This document shows, piece after piece, positions 1-7,393 of a stretch of 64,000 bases of DNA; within the stretch, counting starts at the first letter, position 1; each line of letters opens with the position of its first letter. The translations under genes were made by a program, and so were the position numbers. Source of the DNA: Selenomonas sp. AE3005 (lineage in GTDB: Bacteria > Bacillota > Negativicutes > Selenomonadales > Selenomonadaceae). The notes under the pieces were generated by a model. It did no database searches, was not told the DNA's origin, and worked only from the letters and a program-made list of their open reading frames with translations. The DNA is taken from positions 186,001 through 250,000 of the forward strand of contig NZ_KK366040.1 in the NCBI RefSeq assembly GCF_000686945.1, in the 5' to 3' direction.

Positions 1-1015
1 AGGTATCGCTGGCCGGAACTTCGCTGGCACCGGCAGGAATGCTGTTTTCGTACTCGCGGATATCGGCCTCCATACGGGTTTTATACTTGCCGCTGAGGGA
101 TACACCCAATGTATCAGCCACCGTCATACGGAGCTTGTTCAAGTCAGGAATCCAATAGCTGATACCTTCAATATACAACGGGCGCCCAGGTACCATGTCG
201 GTTTTGAGGCCGTTATTTTTTGATTCTTTGAGCGTGCCGGCAAATTCCAGCAGCTGACGGAAGGACAGGTCTGTTTCAATAGAACCCATTACTTCCTTGA
301 TGACAACAGGCAGTTTGGGAATAATGGCCGGGGAAACAAGTTTTTCCATGCAGGCTCTGACAAAGTCCTGCTGACGGCGGATACGTCCCAAATCGCCTTC
401 TTCATCACGATAGCGTACATAGGTTACGGCTTTGGCGCCGTCCATGTGCTGCATACCGGGCTGGAAGTCGATGATAAGACCGCCATCATCGTCCCAGGGG
501 TCCTCATAGTGCATACGTTTAGGCACATCGATATCAATGCCGCCTATGGCGTCGATTATCTTTTTGAAGGACTTGGTGTTGATGATGATGTAGTGGTCAA
601 TATTTACCCCTAAGAGGCTCTCTACCGTGTCCTGGGAGAGTTTCTCCTTACCGTAGGCATAAGCAGCATTAACCTTGTCAAAGCCGTGTCCCTTTATCTT
701 TACCCGGGTATCACGGGGCACAGACAGCAGGGAGGCCTGATTGGTTTTGGGGTCAATGGAGGCAATCATCAGCGTGTCGCTGCGCCCCACATCGTCGTCG
801 CGTTCATCGACACCCATAATCATGATGGTGGCCTTGTCCTTGGCGGTCAACAGTTCTTCTTTCTGCTTGTTCTCTGTCGGCTTTTCCAGCAGGCTATTGC
901 TGGCGAAATACGCACCGCCTATAGCTGCGGAAAGAAAAACAACGATAAGCAGCAACCAGGGCCAAATGCGTCGTTTATTTTTTGCTTTACGTGGTGGAAT
1001 ATTTGATTCTTGCAA
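1..1015 (-). CDS. LytR-CpsA-Psr (LCP) family cell-wall protein, C-terminus cut by window edge
   Basis: LCP proteins transfer undecaprenyl-linked glycopolymers to peptidoglycan outside the membrane. Translating the minus strand gives a basic N-terminus (KAKNKRRIWPW), one membrane anchor, then the LCP core with IMIMGVDERDDD, RSDTLMIASIDP, LLSVPRDTRV, INTKSFKKIIDAIGGIDID and YVRYRDEEGDLGRIRRQQ, which carry the family's conserved Arg and Asp residues. I chose a TTG start at 1015 because AGAAGG lies seven bases upstream. An in-frame ATG at 1075 falls inside a dispersed palindromic repeat and is less likely, though possible. The coding region leaves the window at base 1, so the C-terminus is missing. 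The family call is firm; the glycopolymer substrate cannot be told. Confidence 0.9.
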   Translation of the reverse strand, partial: MQESNIPPRKAKNKRRIWPWLLLIVVFLSAAIGGAYFASNSLLEKPTENKQKEELLTAKDKATIMIMGVDERDDDVGRSDTLMIASIDPKTNQASLLSVPRDTRVKIKGHGFDKVNAAYAYGKEKLSQDTVESLLGVNIDHYIIINTKSFKKIIDAIGGIDIDVPKRMHYEDPWDDDGGLIIDFQPGMQHMDGAKAVTYVRYRDEEGDLGRIRRQQDFVRACMEKLVSPAIIPKLPVVIKEVMGSIETDLSFRQLLEFAGTLKESKNNGLKTDMVPGRPLYIEGISYWIPDLNKLRMTVADTLGVSLSGKYKTRMEADIREYENSIPAGASEVPASDT

Positions 1016-1046
1016 AACAATACCTTCTTTTCTGTAGTTTGTAGTG

Positions 1047-1098
1047 TTATAACGCCGTTGTTCCAGTTTTGCCATAGGCAAAACTTCCTCTTGGCGTT
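1047..1098. repeat. Dispersed 52-bp palindromic repeat, copy 1
   Basis: The outer arms are TTATAACGCC and GGCGTT. The inner arms AGTTTTGCC and GGCAAAACT are a perfect inverted repeat around a 3-base loop. The reverse complement matches 13717-13768 over 52 bases with about six differences. It sits just upstream of, or in the leader of, the LCP gene. It resembles a REP-type intergenic palindrome. Confidence 0.75.
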
Positions 1099-1143
1099 TC
1101 AACGAGGCGGGAGATATGCTCGCCGCCTGTTTTGGTATTCATG

Positions 1144-1165
1144 CCCCCACCTGCTGAGGTGGGGG
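1144..1165. other. Perfect hairpin in LCP gene leader
   Basis: CCCCCACCT, loop GCTG, AGGTGGGGG. It has no T-tract on either strand, so it is not a classical terminator. It lies between the two palindromic repeats at 1047 and 1182. Confidence 0.6.
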
Positions 1166-1181
1166 ACATTTTCTTGCCTCG

Positions 1182-1225
1182 TTATAACGCGGAAGAAGAT
1201 ATCTTCCGCCTCGTTGGCGTTATAA
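1182..1225. repeat. Palindromic repeat unit with TTATAACGC/GCGTTATAA ends
   Basis: Ends TTATAACGC (1182-1190) and GCGTTATAA (1217-1225) are exact reverse complements. Inside is the hairpin GCGGAAGA-agata-TCTTCCGC (1189-1209). The ends match those of the 52-bp repeats at 1047 and 13717. Half-sites (GGCGTTAT) also occur at about 18478 and 47299. The rest of the gap up to 1328 shows nothing else beyond the AAGGAGG ribosome-binding site of the next gene. Confidence 0.6.
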
Positions 1226-1328
1226 ACAAATAAAAGACATATAGTGTTATTATAGCAAAGAAATATGAAAAAAGGAGTAGATAAGCAAAAAAAGTGTTAC
1301 AATTACGAGAGAAAAGGAGGTTGCTGAT

Positions 1329-1793
1329 ATGGCACAGGAAATAGAGCGTAAATTTTTGGTAAAGGCTGGCTGGCAGCCACAGGGGCAGGGGGAAAAAATT
1401 GCCCAGGGCTATCTGTCCACAGTGCCGGAGCGTACAGTTAGAGTCCGCATAAAGGGCGAAAAGGGCTTTTTGACAATAAAAGGAAAAAACAAGGGAATAA
1501 GCCGGGCGGAGTTTGAATACGAAATACCGCTTAAAGAGGCCGAGGCGATTTTAGAGCTGGCTGAGCAGCCTGTACTGACCAAGACACGTTATCTGGAAAG
1601 ACACGGCAGCGATATATGGGAGATAGACGTATTTGCCGGGGAAAATGCAGGACTGGTTGTGGCTGAAATCGAACTGACTGCCGAGGATAGTGATTTCTTT
1701 AGGCCGGCATGGCTCGGAGAAGAAGTATCAGGCGATGTGCGTTACTATAATGCGAACTTAATAAAATCACCATATTCCCTGTGGAAAAAGTAA
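1329..1793 (+). CDS. CYTH domain protein (triphosphate tunnel metalloenzyme)
   Basis: The 154-residue protein starts with the CYTH signature EIERKFLV (residues 4-11), followed by paired basic strands (RTVRVRIKGEKGFLTIKGK) and acidic strands (FEYEIPL, WEIDVF, VVAEIEL). These form the eight-stranded tunnel that binds triphosphate and divalent metal. Members of this length are usually inorganic triphosphatases or class-IV adenylate cyclase relatives. The exact substrate cannot be read from sequence. An AAGGAGG site sits eight bases before the ATG. The gene stands alone, with the DnaA-box region downstream. Confidence 0.88.
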   Translation: MAQEIERKFLVKAGWQPQGQGEKIAQGYLSTVPERTVRVRIKGEKGFLTIKGKNKGISRAEFEYEIPLKEAEAILELAEQPVLTKTRYLERHGSDIWEIDVFAGENAGLVVAEIELTAEDSDFFRPAWLGEEVSGDVRYYNANLIKSPYSLWKK

Positions 1794-1823
1794 AAAATTG
1801 TAACTATTGGGGAAGAATGACTG

Positions 1824-2057
1824 TTATCCACAAGAAATTGACTAAAATTGGTGGAAAAAACCACAAAATATATGGAAAATCAACTTGTCAAGAGGGGATA
1901 TATAGGGTTATCCACGGATTTATCCACATTGTCCACAGATTTTAGCGTATTTGTTTTGAACAATATACACATGTCGCTTATATATTATAGTAGGAAAATG
2001 AAAAAATAGTTACGATAAACATGGTTTATCCACAGCTGTGGATTGTTTTGTGGATAA
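1824..2057. other. DnaA-box cluster, possible replication-origin or DnaA-titration site
   Basis: Perfect TTATCCACA boxes lie at 1824-1832, 1920-1928 and 2026-2034, with a perfect inverse copy (TGTGGATAA) at 2049-2057. One-mismatch boxes lie at 1908-1916 (TTATCCACG) and 1929-1937 (TTGTCCACA), plus a weaker inverse site at 2037. The boxes flank an AT-rich stretch (about 1940-2025). This 376-base gap between the CYTH gene and mgtC holds no credible gene. No dnaA or dnaN is in the window, so oriC is only one reading. The gdpP-rplI-lonB-dnaB block 40 kb away is often near oriC in Firmicutes. Confidence 0.7.
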
Positions 2058-2169
2058 TTTTATGATGTTTAAGGGAATGTTGTATTGTTGAGGAAGGATT
2101 TTCTGCCAGGAGAGGGAATATATTATAGATACCGGGAATATGTAGAAAATGCTGCGGAGGTGAGATGAT

Positions 2170-2850
2170 ATGCTGTCAGAGGGGGAGTTGTTTCTGCGGC
2201 TGGTTCTCGCCTGTGTTTTGGGCGGCGTTATCGGGTATGAACGGCAGTCAAGACGCAAGTCAGCAGGCCTGAGAACAAATGTGCTGGTATGTCTGGGGTC
2301 CTGTCTTATTATGGTTCTGTCAGAGGCCTTGTATCAAAATGTCGAGGGACGGACCAATGCTGACCCGGCCAGATTAGCTGCACAGGTGGTCAGCGGCATA
2401 GGTTTTCTGGGAGCTGGCGCCATCATGAAGGAAGGCCTGTCGGTTACCGGACTTACCACTGCTGCCTGTTTGTGGGTGGTGGCTGGTGTTGGTCTGGCTG
2501 TGGGCTGTGGTTTTTATTCCGGGGCCCTTATCACTACGGCGTTGGTATTTGTGACTCTGGGCAGTTTGTCGCGCTTGGATGACTGGGTAGACCATGAAAA
2601 GAATTTATCACTTAATATCCATACGGTTGACCGGCCGGGGCAGCTCATGCGTATCAGCCGCTGTCTGGAAGATTTGCAGCTCCGGGTACGCGGCGTTAAG
2701 GTCAAGGCCGATGAAGATGAAGTTGATGACAGTGGCGAGAAATCCATGTATATAGACCTGGAGATTTTCAACAAGCAGAGCATTAAGAGTATCATCATCG
2801 TTGATGCCGTACGGCAGATAGATGGGGTTATCCGCGTAGATGTGGTGTAA
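2170..2850 (+). CDS. mgtC: MgtC/SapB family inner-membrane protein
   Basis: This 226-residue protein has the MgtC signature: GGVIGYERQSRRKSAGLRTN near residue 18, then a run of hydrophobic helices with the conserved VSGIGFLGAGAIMKEG and GLTTAACLWVVAGVGLA segments. The C-terminal 80 residues form a soluble ACT-like domain, as in longer MgtC proteins. MgtC proteins are tied to magnesium limitation and modulate membrane ATPase activity in pathogens; many commensals carry homologues of unknown role. The start is set by GAGGTGAG before the ATG. The deaminase-like gene follows 88 bases downstream on the same strand. No magnesium riboswitch was recognised upstream. Confidence 0.88.
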   Translation: MLSEGELFLRLVLACVLGGVIGYERQSRRKSAGLRTNVLVCLGSCLIMVLSEALYQNVEGRTNADPARLAAQVVSGIGFLGAGAIMKEGLSVTGLTTAACLWVVAGVGLAVGCGFYSGALITTALVFVTLGSLSRLDDWVDHEKNLSLNIHTVDRPGQLMRISRCLEDLQLRVRGVKVKADEDEVDDSGEKSMYIDLEIFNKQSIKSIIIVDAVRQIDGVIRVDVV

Positions 2851-2938
2851 AATTTTATTTTCCCGCGACAAGGAATTTGCTGATGGACGGGGAATAGTAA
2901 AAGTAGATAGTGTTGGCGACAAAAGGAGTGAGTGGACA

Positions 2939-3355
2939 ATGAATCCGGAAATAGTGGATACGATGGTGCGGGCGGCCATGCAGGTCATGGATAATGCCTA
3001 CGTACCTTATGGTAAGGCGGCCATAGGAGCATGTGTGCTGGCCAGTGATGGGACTTTTTACACAGGCTGCAATATAGAAAATGCCATACCGCGCCTGTCG
3101 GTTTTTGCGGAGGAAGTAGCTATGTACCGTGCCGTGGCTGATGGCAAACGCGAATTTGACGCCATCGCCATAATCGCTGATACGGAAGAGCCCTTTATCC
3201 CCAATGGTGCTGTATGCCAGCTGCTGGCAGAGTTTGATGTACAGGAAATAATTATGACCAATATGGATGGCGTAGTTAAGACAGCCAAGCTGAGTGACCT
3301 GCTGCCGAATGCCAAGGCGCCGATGGATAATGCGTTGCGCCCAACTGAGGAATAA
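2939..3355 (+). CDS. Cytidine-deaminase-like protein lacking all zinc-binding cysteines
   Basis: The 138-residue protein follows cytidine deaminase end to end: YVPYGKAAIGACVLASDG, TGCNIENA, then the active-site helix. In canonical enzymes zinc is held by Cys in CAE and by two Cys in PCGAC. Here the first motif reads SVFAEEVA (Cys to Phe, catalytic Glu kept) and the second reads PNGAVCQ (both Cys lost, to Asn and Val, with a Cys one residue later). I checked these codons in the DNA. So the fold is clear but zinc catalysis is unlikely by the usual mechanism. The ATG at 2939 is preceded by AAAGGAG; longer in-frame starts overlap mgtC and lack a good site. It may be a nucleoside-binding pseudoenzyme. 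Confidence 0.82.
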   Translation: MNPEIVDTMVRAAMQVMDNAYVPYGKAAIGACVLASDGTFYTGCNIENAIPRLSVFAEEVAMYRAVADGKREFDAIAIIADTEEPFIPNGAVCQLLAEFDVQEIIMTNMDGVVKTAKLSDLLPNAKAPMDNALRPTEE

Positions 3356-3408
3356 CGCGGTAGAATATGTATCCCGACTTTTGACATTATAATAAAGCTA
3401 AAGTTTTG

Positions 3409-3443
3409 CCCCCTTTCTGTCGATATATATGACAGAAAGGGGG
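3409..3443 (+). promoter_or_regulatory. Hairpin sequestering the ribosome-binding site of the next gene
   Basis: CCCCCTTTCTGTC (3409-3421) pairs perfectly with GACAGAAAGGGGG (3431-3443) around a 9-base AU-rich loop. The 3' arm contains the purine-rich AAGGGGG that serves as Shine-Dalgarno for the ATG at 3452. In the folded mRNA the site would be buried. There is no T-run after it, so a terminator role is unlikely. It could be a thermometer or a protein-controlled switch. Confidence 0.6.
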
Positions 3444-3451
3444 CTGTATTT

Positions 3452-3904
3452 ATGTCACAGATGGCTATGGAAACGCTGCTGACTTTGCAAAAGCTGGCAG
3501 ATAAATCATATAAAGGCACGAAAACTGCTGTTAATAAGACTGCGGACGGTGAGAGTTTTGCGGATATATGGAATGAGGTAAAGAGAGAACAGGAAGAATG
3601 GGACAAGACTCTTAATGAGTATGACCTGACGAAGTATAAGCTGGGCCTGATGGACAGCTTTTGGTCAGACAGCCGCAAAAAGACGCAGGATTATATGTAC
3701 AGCTATTATAAACGCCAGCAGCGTTCGCTGAATCAGCAGGCTATTAACGAAGTGGCGCAGAATATCGCCTGGCTGAATCAGCTGAATAACAGCGGCCTCC
3801 TTAACGGAAATATCGACACCGCAGCTGCCCAGGCTACCGGCAAGGCGCTGTCAGCAGCCCTAAAGACCACCATGCTGGCCAGTATCGTAAGCGTCAAAGC
3901 TTAA
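3452..3904 (+). CDS. Hypothetical protein, 3' end replaced by IS66 end
   Basis: I do not recognise the family. The 150-residue product is helical and polar, with a heptad-like Gln/Lys/Tyr-rich middle and an Ala-rich C-terminus; no signal peptide or membrane segment. The last five codons (VSVKA) and the stop come from the terminal repeat of the IS66 unit that begins at 3887. Joining 3452-3886 to 9821-9856 across the duplicated target site restores a 156-codon frame ending RNFQVNSFLGL, followed by a terminator at 9861. So the insertion removed only the last eleven native residues, and the protein may still work. Translation may be controlled by the upstream hairpin. Confidence 0.75.
   Translation: MSQMAMETLLTLQKLADKSYKGTKTAVNKTADGESFADIWNEVKREQEEWDKTLNEYDLTKYKLGLMDSFWSDSRKKTQDYMYSYYKRQQRSLNQQAINEVAQNIAWLNQLNNSGLLNGNIDTAAAQATGKALSAALKTTMLASIVSVKA
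3879..3886. repeat. Target-site duplication CCAGTATC, left copy
   Basis: CCAGTATC immediately precedes the left terminal repeat (GTAAGCGTC, 3887). The identical 8-mer follows the right terminal repeat at 9813-9820. Eight bases is the duplication length known for IS66-family elements. Confidence 0.92.
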
Positions 3905-4038
3905 GGCGTATTCCAGCCATTCTATTAGTGTGAGATAATAACATCAACAAATTAAAGTTTTGCCGAATGTCTCAGAGTTTCGGCAAAACTTCAAAATGGA
4001 GGTGTTTTCTTGGCAGAGAATATATTGGAAATACGAAC
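3887..4038 (+). mobile_element. IS66 end fragment with first ten codons of tnpA
   Basis: This 152-base stretch is the reverse complement of 9661-9812. It begins with the terminal repeat GTAAGCGTC and contains a hairpin (AGTTTTGCCGAA/TTCGGCAAAACT), an AATGGAGG site and a TTG start at 4010. The tnpA frame runs MAENILEIRT and then meets TAA at 4040, just past the break point. The gap from here to the gene at 4234 also holds the inverted repeat TTAAGTTAT/ATAACTTAA (about 4079-4113) and the hairpin at 4117. Confidence 0.9.
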
Positions 4039-4116
4039 TTAAATATTATCATAAAAAGTAAACAGGCTCAAGTTATCATTTAAGTTATTCGTTTGTATAT
4101 CTGATATAACTTAAAA

Positions 4117-4138
4117 AACGCCTACACGGATAGGCGTT
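4117..4138. terminator. Bidirectional intrinsic terminator-like hairpin
   Basis: AACGCCTA, loop CACGGA, TAGGCGTT, with an A-run before and TTTT after. It could shield the cargo genes from transcription coming from outside the transposon. Confidence 0.6.
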
Positions 4139-4233
4139 TTAGTCGAAATATATTTAGTCATGGGCAGGAGAACGACGGGAAAAGCCCGAATTATCTAAGG
4201 CGATAAGAGGATTTCGCCGCATTGTAGGGGAAC

Positions 4234-4602
4234 ATGGCAATTATCAAGAAAATAACTATGTATGTCGCAATTGATGAGAGCAAACTTCTTAATGACAGCT
4301 ACTACAAAGAACGAATCGAGGACGATATTGAGGAAGGCTATACTCAAGAGGAATCGCTGAGCAACCGCGCATCAGACGCACTGGAGCTTATCATGGAGAA
4401 TGCTATATACAACGTTTACGTCCAAGTTGCCGGAGTCCATGCAGCGCTTATTGCAGGCGGCCTGAGGATTTTATCTCTTGAGACATACGGTTTTCAAGGA
4501 GCCGTTAGTATTTTCTATGTGGGAAGTTTGAGGAAGAATATATTATCGTTCACAAGTAAAGATGAGGTAGAAACAGCATTTTTCAACAGAATTTTTGATT
4601 AG
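4234..4602 (+). CDS. Hypothetical cargo protein, 122 aa
   Basis: I do not recognise this protein. It is a small acidic soluble protein with no signal peptide or clear membrane helix. The N-terminus is beta-like (MAIIKKITMYVAID), followed by a charged helix (DDIEEGYTQEESLSNRASDALELIMENAI) and alternating hydrophobic strands. The ATG has AGGGG eight bases upstream. It lies 28 bases before the flagellin gene on the same strand inside the transposon, so co-transcription is likely. A chaperone, glycosylation factor or regulator for the flagellin would fit the position, but nothing in the sequence shows this. Confidence 0.65.
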   Translation: MAIIKKITMYVAIDESKLLNDSYYKERIEDDIEEGYTQEESLSNRASDALELIMENAIYNVYVQVAGVHAALIAGGLRILSLETYGFQGAVSIFYVGSLRKNILSFTSKDEVETAFFNRIFD

Positions 4603-4630
4603 TATATCTTGGGGAAGCGGGTGAACTATC

Positions 4631-7201
4631 ATGTCTATGGTATTGGCACATAATAATGCGGCTATGCAAGCACTCCATGAAAATCAAAAGAATTCCAATA
4701 GGTTATCGAAAGATTTACAAAAAGTGGCTAGTGGAATGAAGATAAATGGGGCTGGTGATAGTGCTGCTGAATATGCTATATCCGAAAAAATGCGGACAAG
4801 AATTAGAGGCCTAGACCAAGACATTCAAAATGTACAAAATGGCAGAGCACTTTTATCTGTGGCTGATGGTGGTATACAAAGCATCATTGATGAGTTACGA
4901 AGCCTGAAGGAGTTGGCAATCAATTCCGCCAATGACCACAATAGCAGTATAGACCGTGCGATCCTTCAGGAAGAATTTAATCAGAGAAGGGCTAATATAG
5001 AAGAAATTGCTGTTGAAACGAATTATAACGGAATTCCCCTGTTGGATGGAAGATGGTGTCAATTACTATGGGAAGATGGACAAACTGACCCTAAAATTAT
5101 CAGTCAAAATGTTTCTAGCAATACTACAACGGGAACTGTTTCGACAACGGTAGTTGGCCCAAATGTATCTGTTAGTACGATACCGTCTACCAAGAAAACA
5201 GTTAATTCCAGTACGACAGTTATTTCATCAACTCCTCCGGCGACAACAGGAATGACAACAGTGGGACCAATTACCGGTACACCTGTCGTTACAAGTGTAA
5301 CTTCTACAACAGGCCCAACGGTAACATCGTCATCCACGACGAGTTCAAATTCTAATATCGTCAAGAATGGAAACAAAACTACCGTTACGGATACAGATGT
5401 TACAACAACCAATAATACTGCAACCACAATAACCACAACTACAGATACGACAACGGTACAGAAGGTGACAACGACAACTTTTGTAACCTGTAATGAAATT
5501 ACTACGACCAAACCAGAAGAGCCTATTCTAATAACTAATGGAACAACATCTATCACTGCTAATGGCGTATACAGATTTGCTTCGGATTACACTGGAACTC
5601 TGACAATAAGTGCACCAACTGTGGAAATAATGGGTCCCGAAGATGGTTCAACGGTGAATGATGTATATATTGTAGATAATGGCTTACAGGATCTCTACTT
5701 AAAGGATGTAAGTATTTCCAATAATGGTGATGATTCAACGATACGATTTGATGCATTGGGTTCAAATACGCTTCATTTGTTAGGGACAAATACTATTTAT
5801 GAAGAAGGAAATTATCCTGGGCTTAGTATACCACGCCCTAAAAATACTGCATGCATTAATGCTGGTGGCAATCTGTCAGTGGTTGGTAGTGGTAGTTTAT
5901 CCATAGATTCTAAATTCTTAAATAATGGAGCAATAATCGGTAGTGATTGTGAAGGAACCTGTGGTAATATAGCACTCGGTCAAGGAATAACAATAAATAT
6001 AGTTCAAGAAAATAATGGTGGTGCTGCCGGAATAGGGGGGGGTGCTGGTGAAGCAGCATCATGTGGGGATATAACGATAGGCAGCAATTCCAATATTACA
6101 GTAAAAAGATATACGACCCCTGGAGGTACAGTAGATAATGATAACCCAGGTGTGGCAATTGGTGCTGGACAAATAAGTGCTCGGCCACAAGTTAATGTTA
6201 ATATGCCACCTAAATGTGGTAATATTATTATTTATTCTAATGCAAATGTTACCGCTTATGGGCAAAAAGGCGCAGGTATTGGCTGTGGTGCTGGGGCAAG
6301 TTCCTGTGGAAATATCGTAATTTATTCCGATGCCAAGGTGGACGCAAAATCACAATCAGTAACAGGCAGTGCGGCAATAGGCAGTGGAACTGGTGGATTT
6401 GATTCGCTTGTTCCTTCAATACGTTACAAATCAACCTGTGGAGATATTAAGATATATTCTTATTCAAGTGGTAATGTAAAAGCTGTTGCTACATCGCTTG
6501 ATGCGCAGGCTATCGGAAAAGGGAATACAAGTTCTAATTATTCAGCCTACAGTATAGTGGGGACTGTATCGTTATTAGACACAGTTATGCAAAAGGCAGG
6601 TGGCATTGCTGATTACAGCGAACTGAGTCTCGGCGAAACTACGGTTACGGAATATGAAATAATCACCGATACTATTGAAACTACAGAAACAACAGGAACT
6701 ATAACAGAGACAACTACAACGCAATATGACACATGGACAGAAACAACGGAAAATATCTCAACGACGGTTTATGAAGATGGCGAATATGAGCGGAGGGCAA
6801 GGTTAAATAAACCGTTGATTATCCATACGGGAACAAAAGCCAATGAGCATCTGCGTGTCTATATCGAAAACATGCGGTTAAGTGCATTAGGTATTGAAGA
6901 TACTAAGATAGACCCCTTGGAAGCTGCGGTATCAGCCTTGGACGTAATTGACGAAGCTATAGAATATGCGTTGAATAATGCGACTAAGGTCGGTGCCTAT
7001 TCATCAAGGCTAGGACAAACAAACGAAACTTTAGTTGTATCACATGAAAGCACAACAGTTAGTGAATCGACCATACGTGATACAGATATGGCAAAAGGCA
7101 TGGTTTCCTTGGTTAAGGATCAGATTCTTACACAAGCGTCACAGGCAATTTTAGCCCAAGCGAATCAAAGTTTGAGCAGTGTGCTATCGCTATTGCAATA
7201 A
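4631..7201 (+). CDS. Flagellin with large Thr-rich/repeat-domain insertion
   Basis: The N-terminal 141 residues are a typical flagellin D0-D1 (NNAAMQALHENQKNSNRLS, LQKVASGMKINGAGDSAAEYAIS, GIPLLDG). The last 140 are the matching C-terminal D1-D0 (LGIEDTKIDP, KVGAYSSRLGQTNETL, QILTQASQAILAQANQSLSSVLSLLQ). Between them lies an unusual insert: a Thr/Ser/Val-rich linker (about 155-297), a beta-rich domain (about 298-640) with five CG[ND]I repeats linked by Gly-rich AGIGxGxG turns, and a second Thr-rich linker (660-715). The repeats resemble carbohydrate-binding or beta-helix surface modules, and Cys is rare in flagellins. At 856 residues it is far longer than the 270-500 usual. It sits alone in transposon cargo with no other flagellar gene nearby. 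The flagellin call is firm; the insert's ligand is unknown. Confidence 0.93.
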   Translation: MSMVLAHNNAAMQALHENQKNSNRLSKDLQKVASGMKINGAGDSAAEYAISEKMRTRIRGLDQDIQNVQNGRALLSVADGGIQSIIDELRSLKELAINSANDHNSSIDRAILQEEFNQRRANIEEIAVETNYNGIPLLDGRWCQLLWEDGQTDPKIISQNVSSNTTTGTVSTTVVGPNVSVSTIPSTKKTVNSSTTVISSTPPATTGMTTVGPITGTPVVTSVTSTTGPTVTSSSTTSSNSNIVKNGNKTTVTDTDVTTTNNTATTITTTTDTTTVQKVTTTTFVTCNEITTTKPEEPILITNGTTSITANGVYRFASDYTGTLTISAPTVEIMGPEDGSTVNDVYIVDNGLQDLYLKDVSISNNGDDSTIRFDALGSNTLHLLGTNTIYEEGNYPGLSIPRPKNTACINAGGNLSVVGSGSLSIDSKFLNNGAIIGSDCEGTCGNIALGQGITINIVQENNGGAAGIGGGAGEAASCGDITIGSNSNITVKRYTTPGGTVDNDNPGVAIGAGQISARPQVNVNMPPKCGNIIIYSNANVTAYGQKGAGIGCGAGASSCGNIVIYSDAKVDAKSQSVTGSAAIGSGTGGFDSLVPSIRYKSTCGDIKIYSYSSGNVKAVATSLDAQAIGKGNTSSNYSAYSIVGTVSLLDTVMQKAGGIADYSELSLGETTVTEYEIITDTIETTETTGTITETTTTQYDTWTETTENISTTVYEDGEYERRARLNKPLIIHTGTKANEHLRVYIENMRLSALGIEDTKIDPLEAAVSALDVIDEAIEYALNNATKVGAYSSRLGQTNETLVVSHESTTVSESTIRDTDMAKGMVSLVKDQILTQASQAILAQANQSLSSVLSLLQ

Positions 7202-7393
7202 ATGAAAAAAGGGGATTCACCAAATTTAAGATTTTGAGCCTCCAAAGGGATTTTATAACGTAATCGTCAAAATATAGTATGTCCCGATAGACATGAAAAA
7301 AGCAGCCCTAAGGCTGCGTTGGACGGTGGCATCATTATTCAGTTGGCAGAACCACATTCCACGGAAGATATTTTTCTAAAAAAGTGTCGTCTT

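Noticed and set aside
1073-1075. ATG at 1075 as the LCP start
   Set aside because: It lies in the loop and arm of a dispersed palindrome also found at 13717; TTG 1015 has a better spaced SD. Not fully excluded.
4150-4233. Possible c-di-GMP riboswitch or sigma-28 promoter upstream of the flagellin cargo
   Set aside because: GGCGATAA resembles a sigma-28 -10 but no TAAA -35 is at the right spacing, and the GEMM consensus segments are not present.
7252-7259. TTTATAAC as a target duplication of the full IS66 alone
   Set aside because: It has no match at 9813-9820; the matching 8-mer is at 3879-3886, so the whole composite is the duplicated unit.
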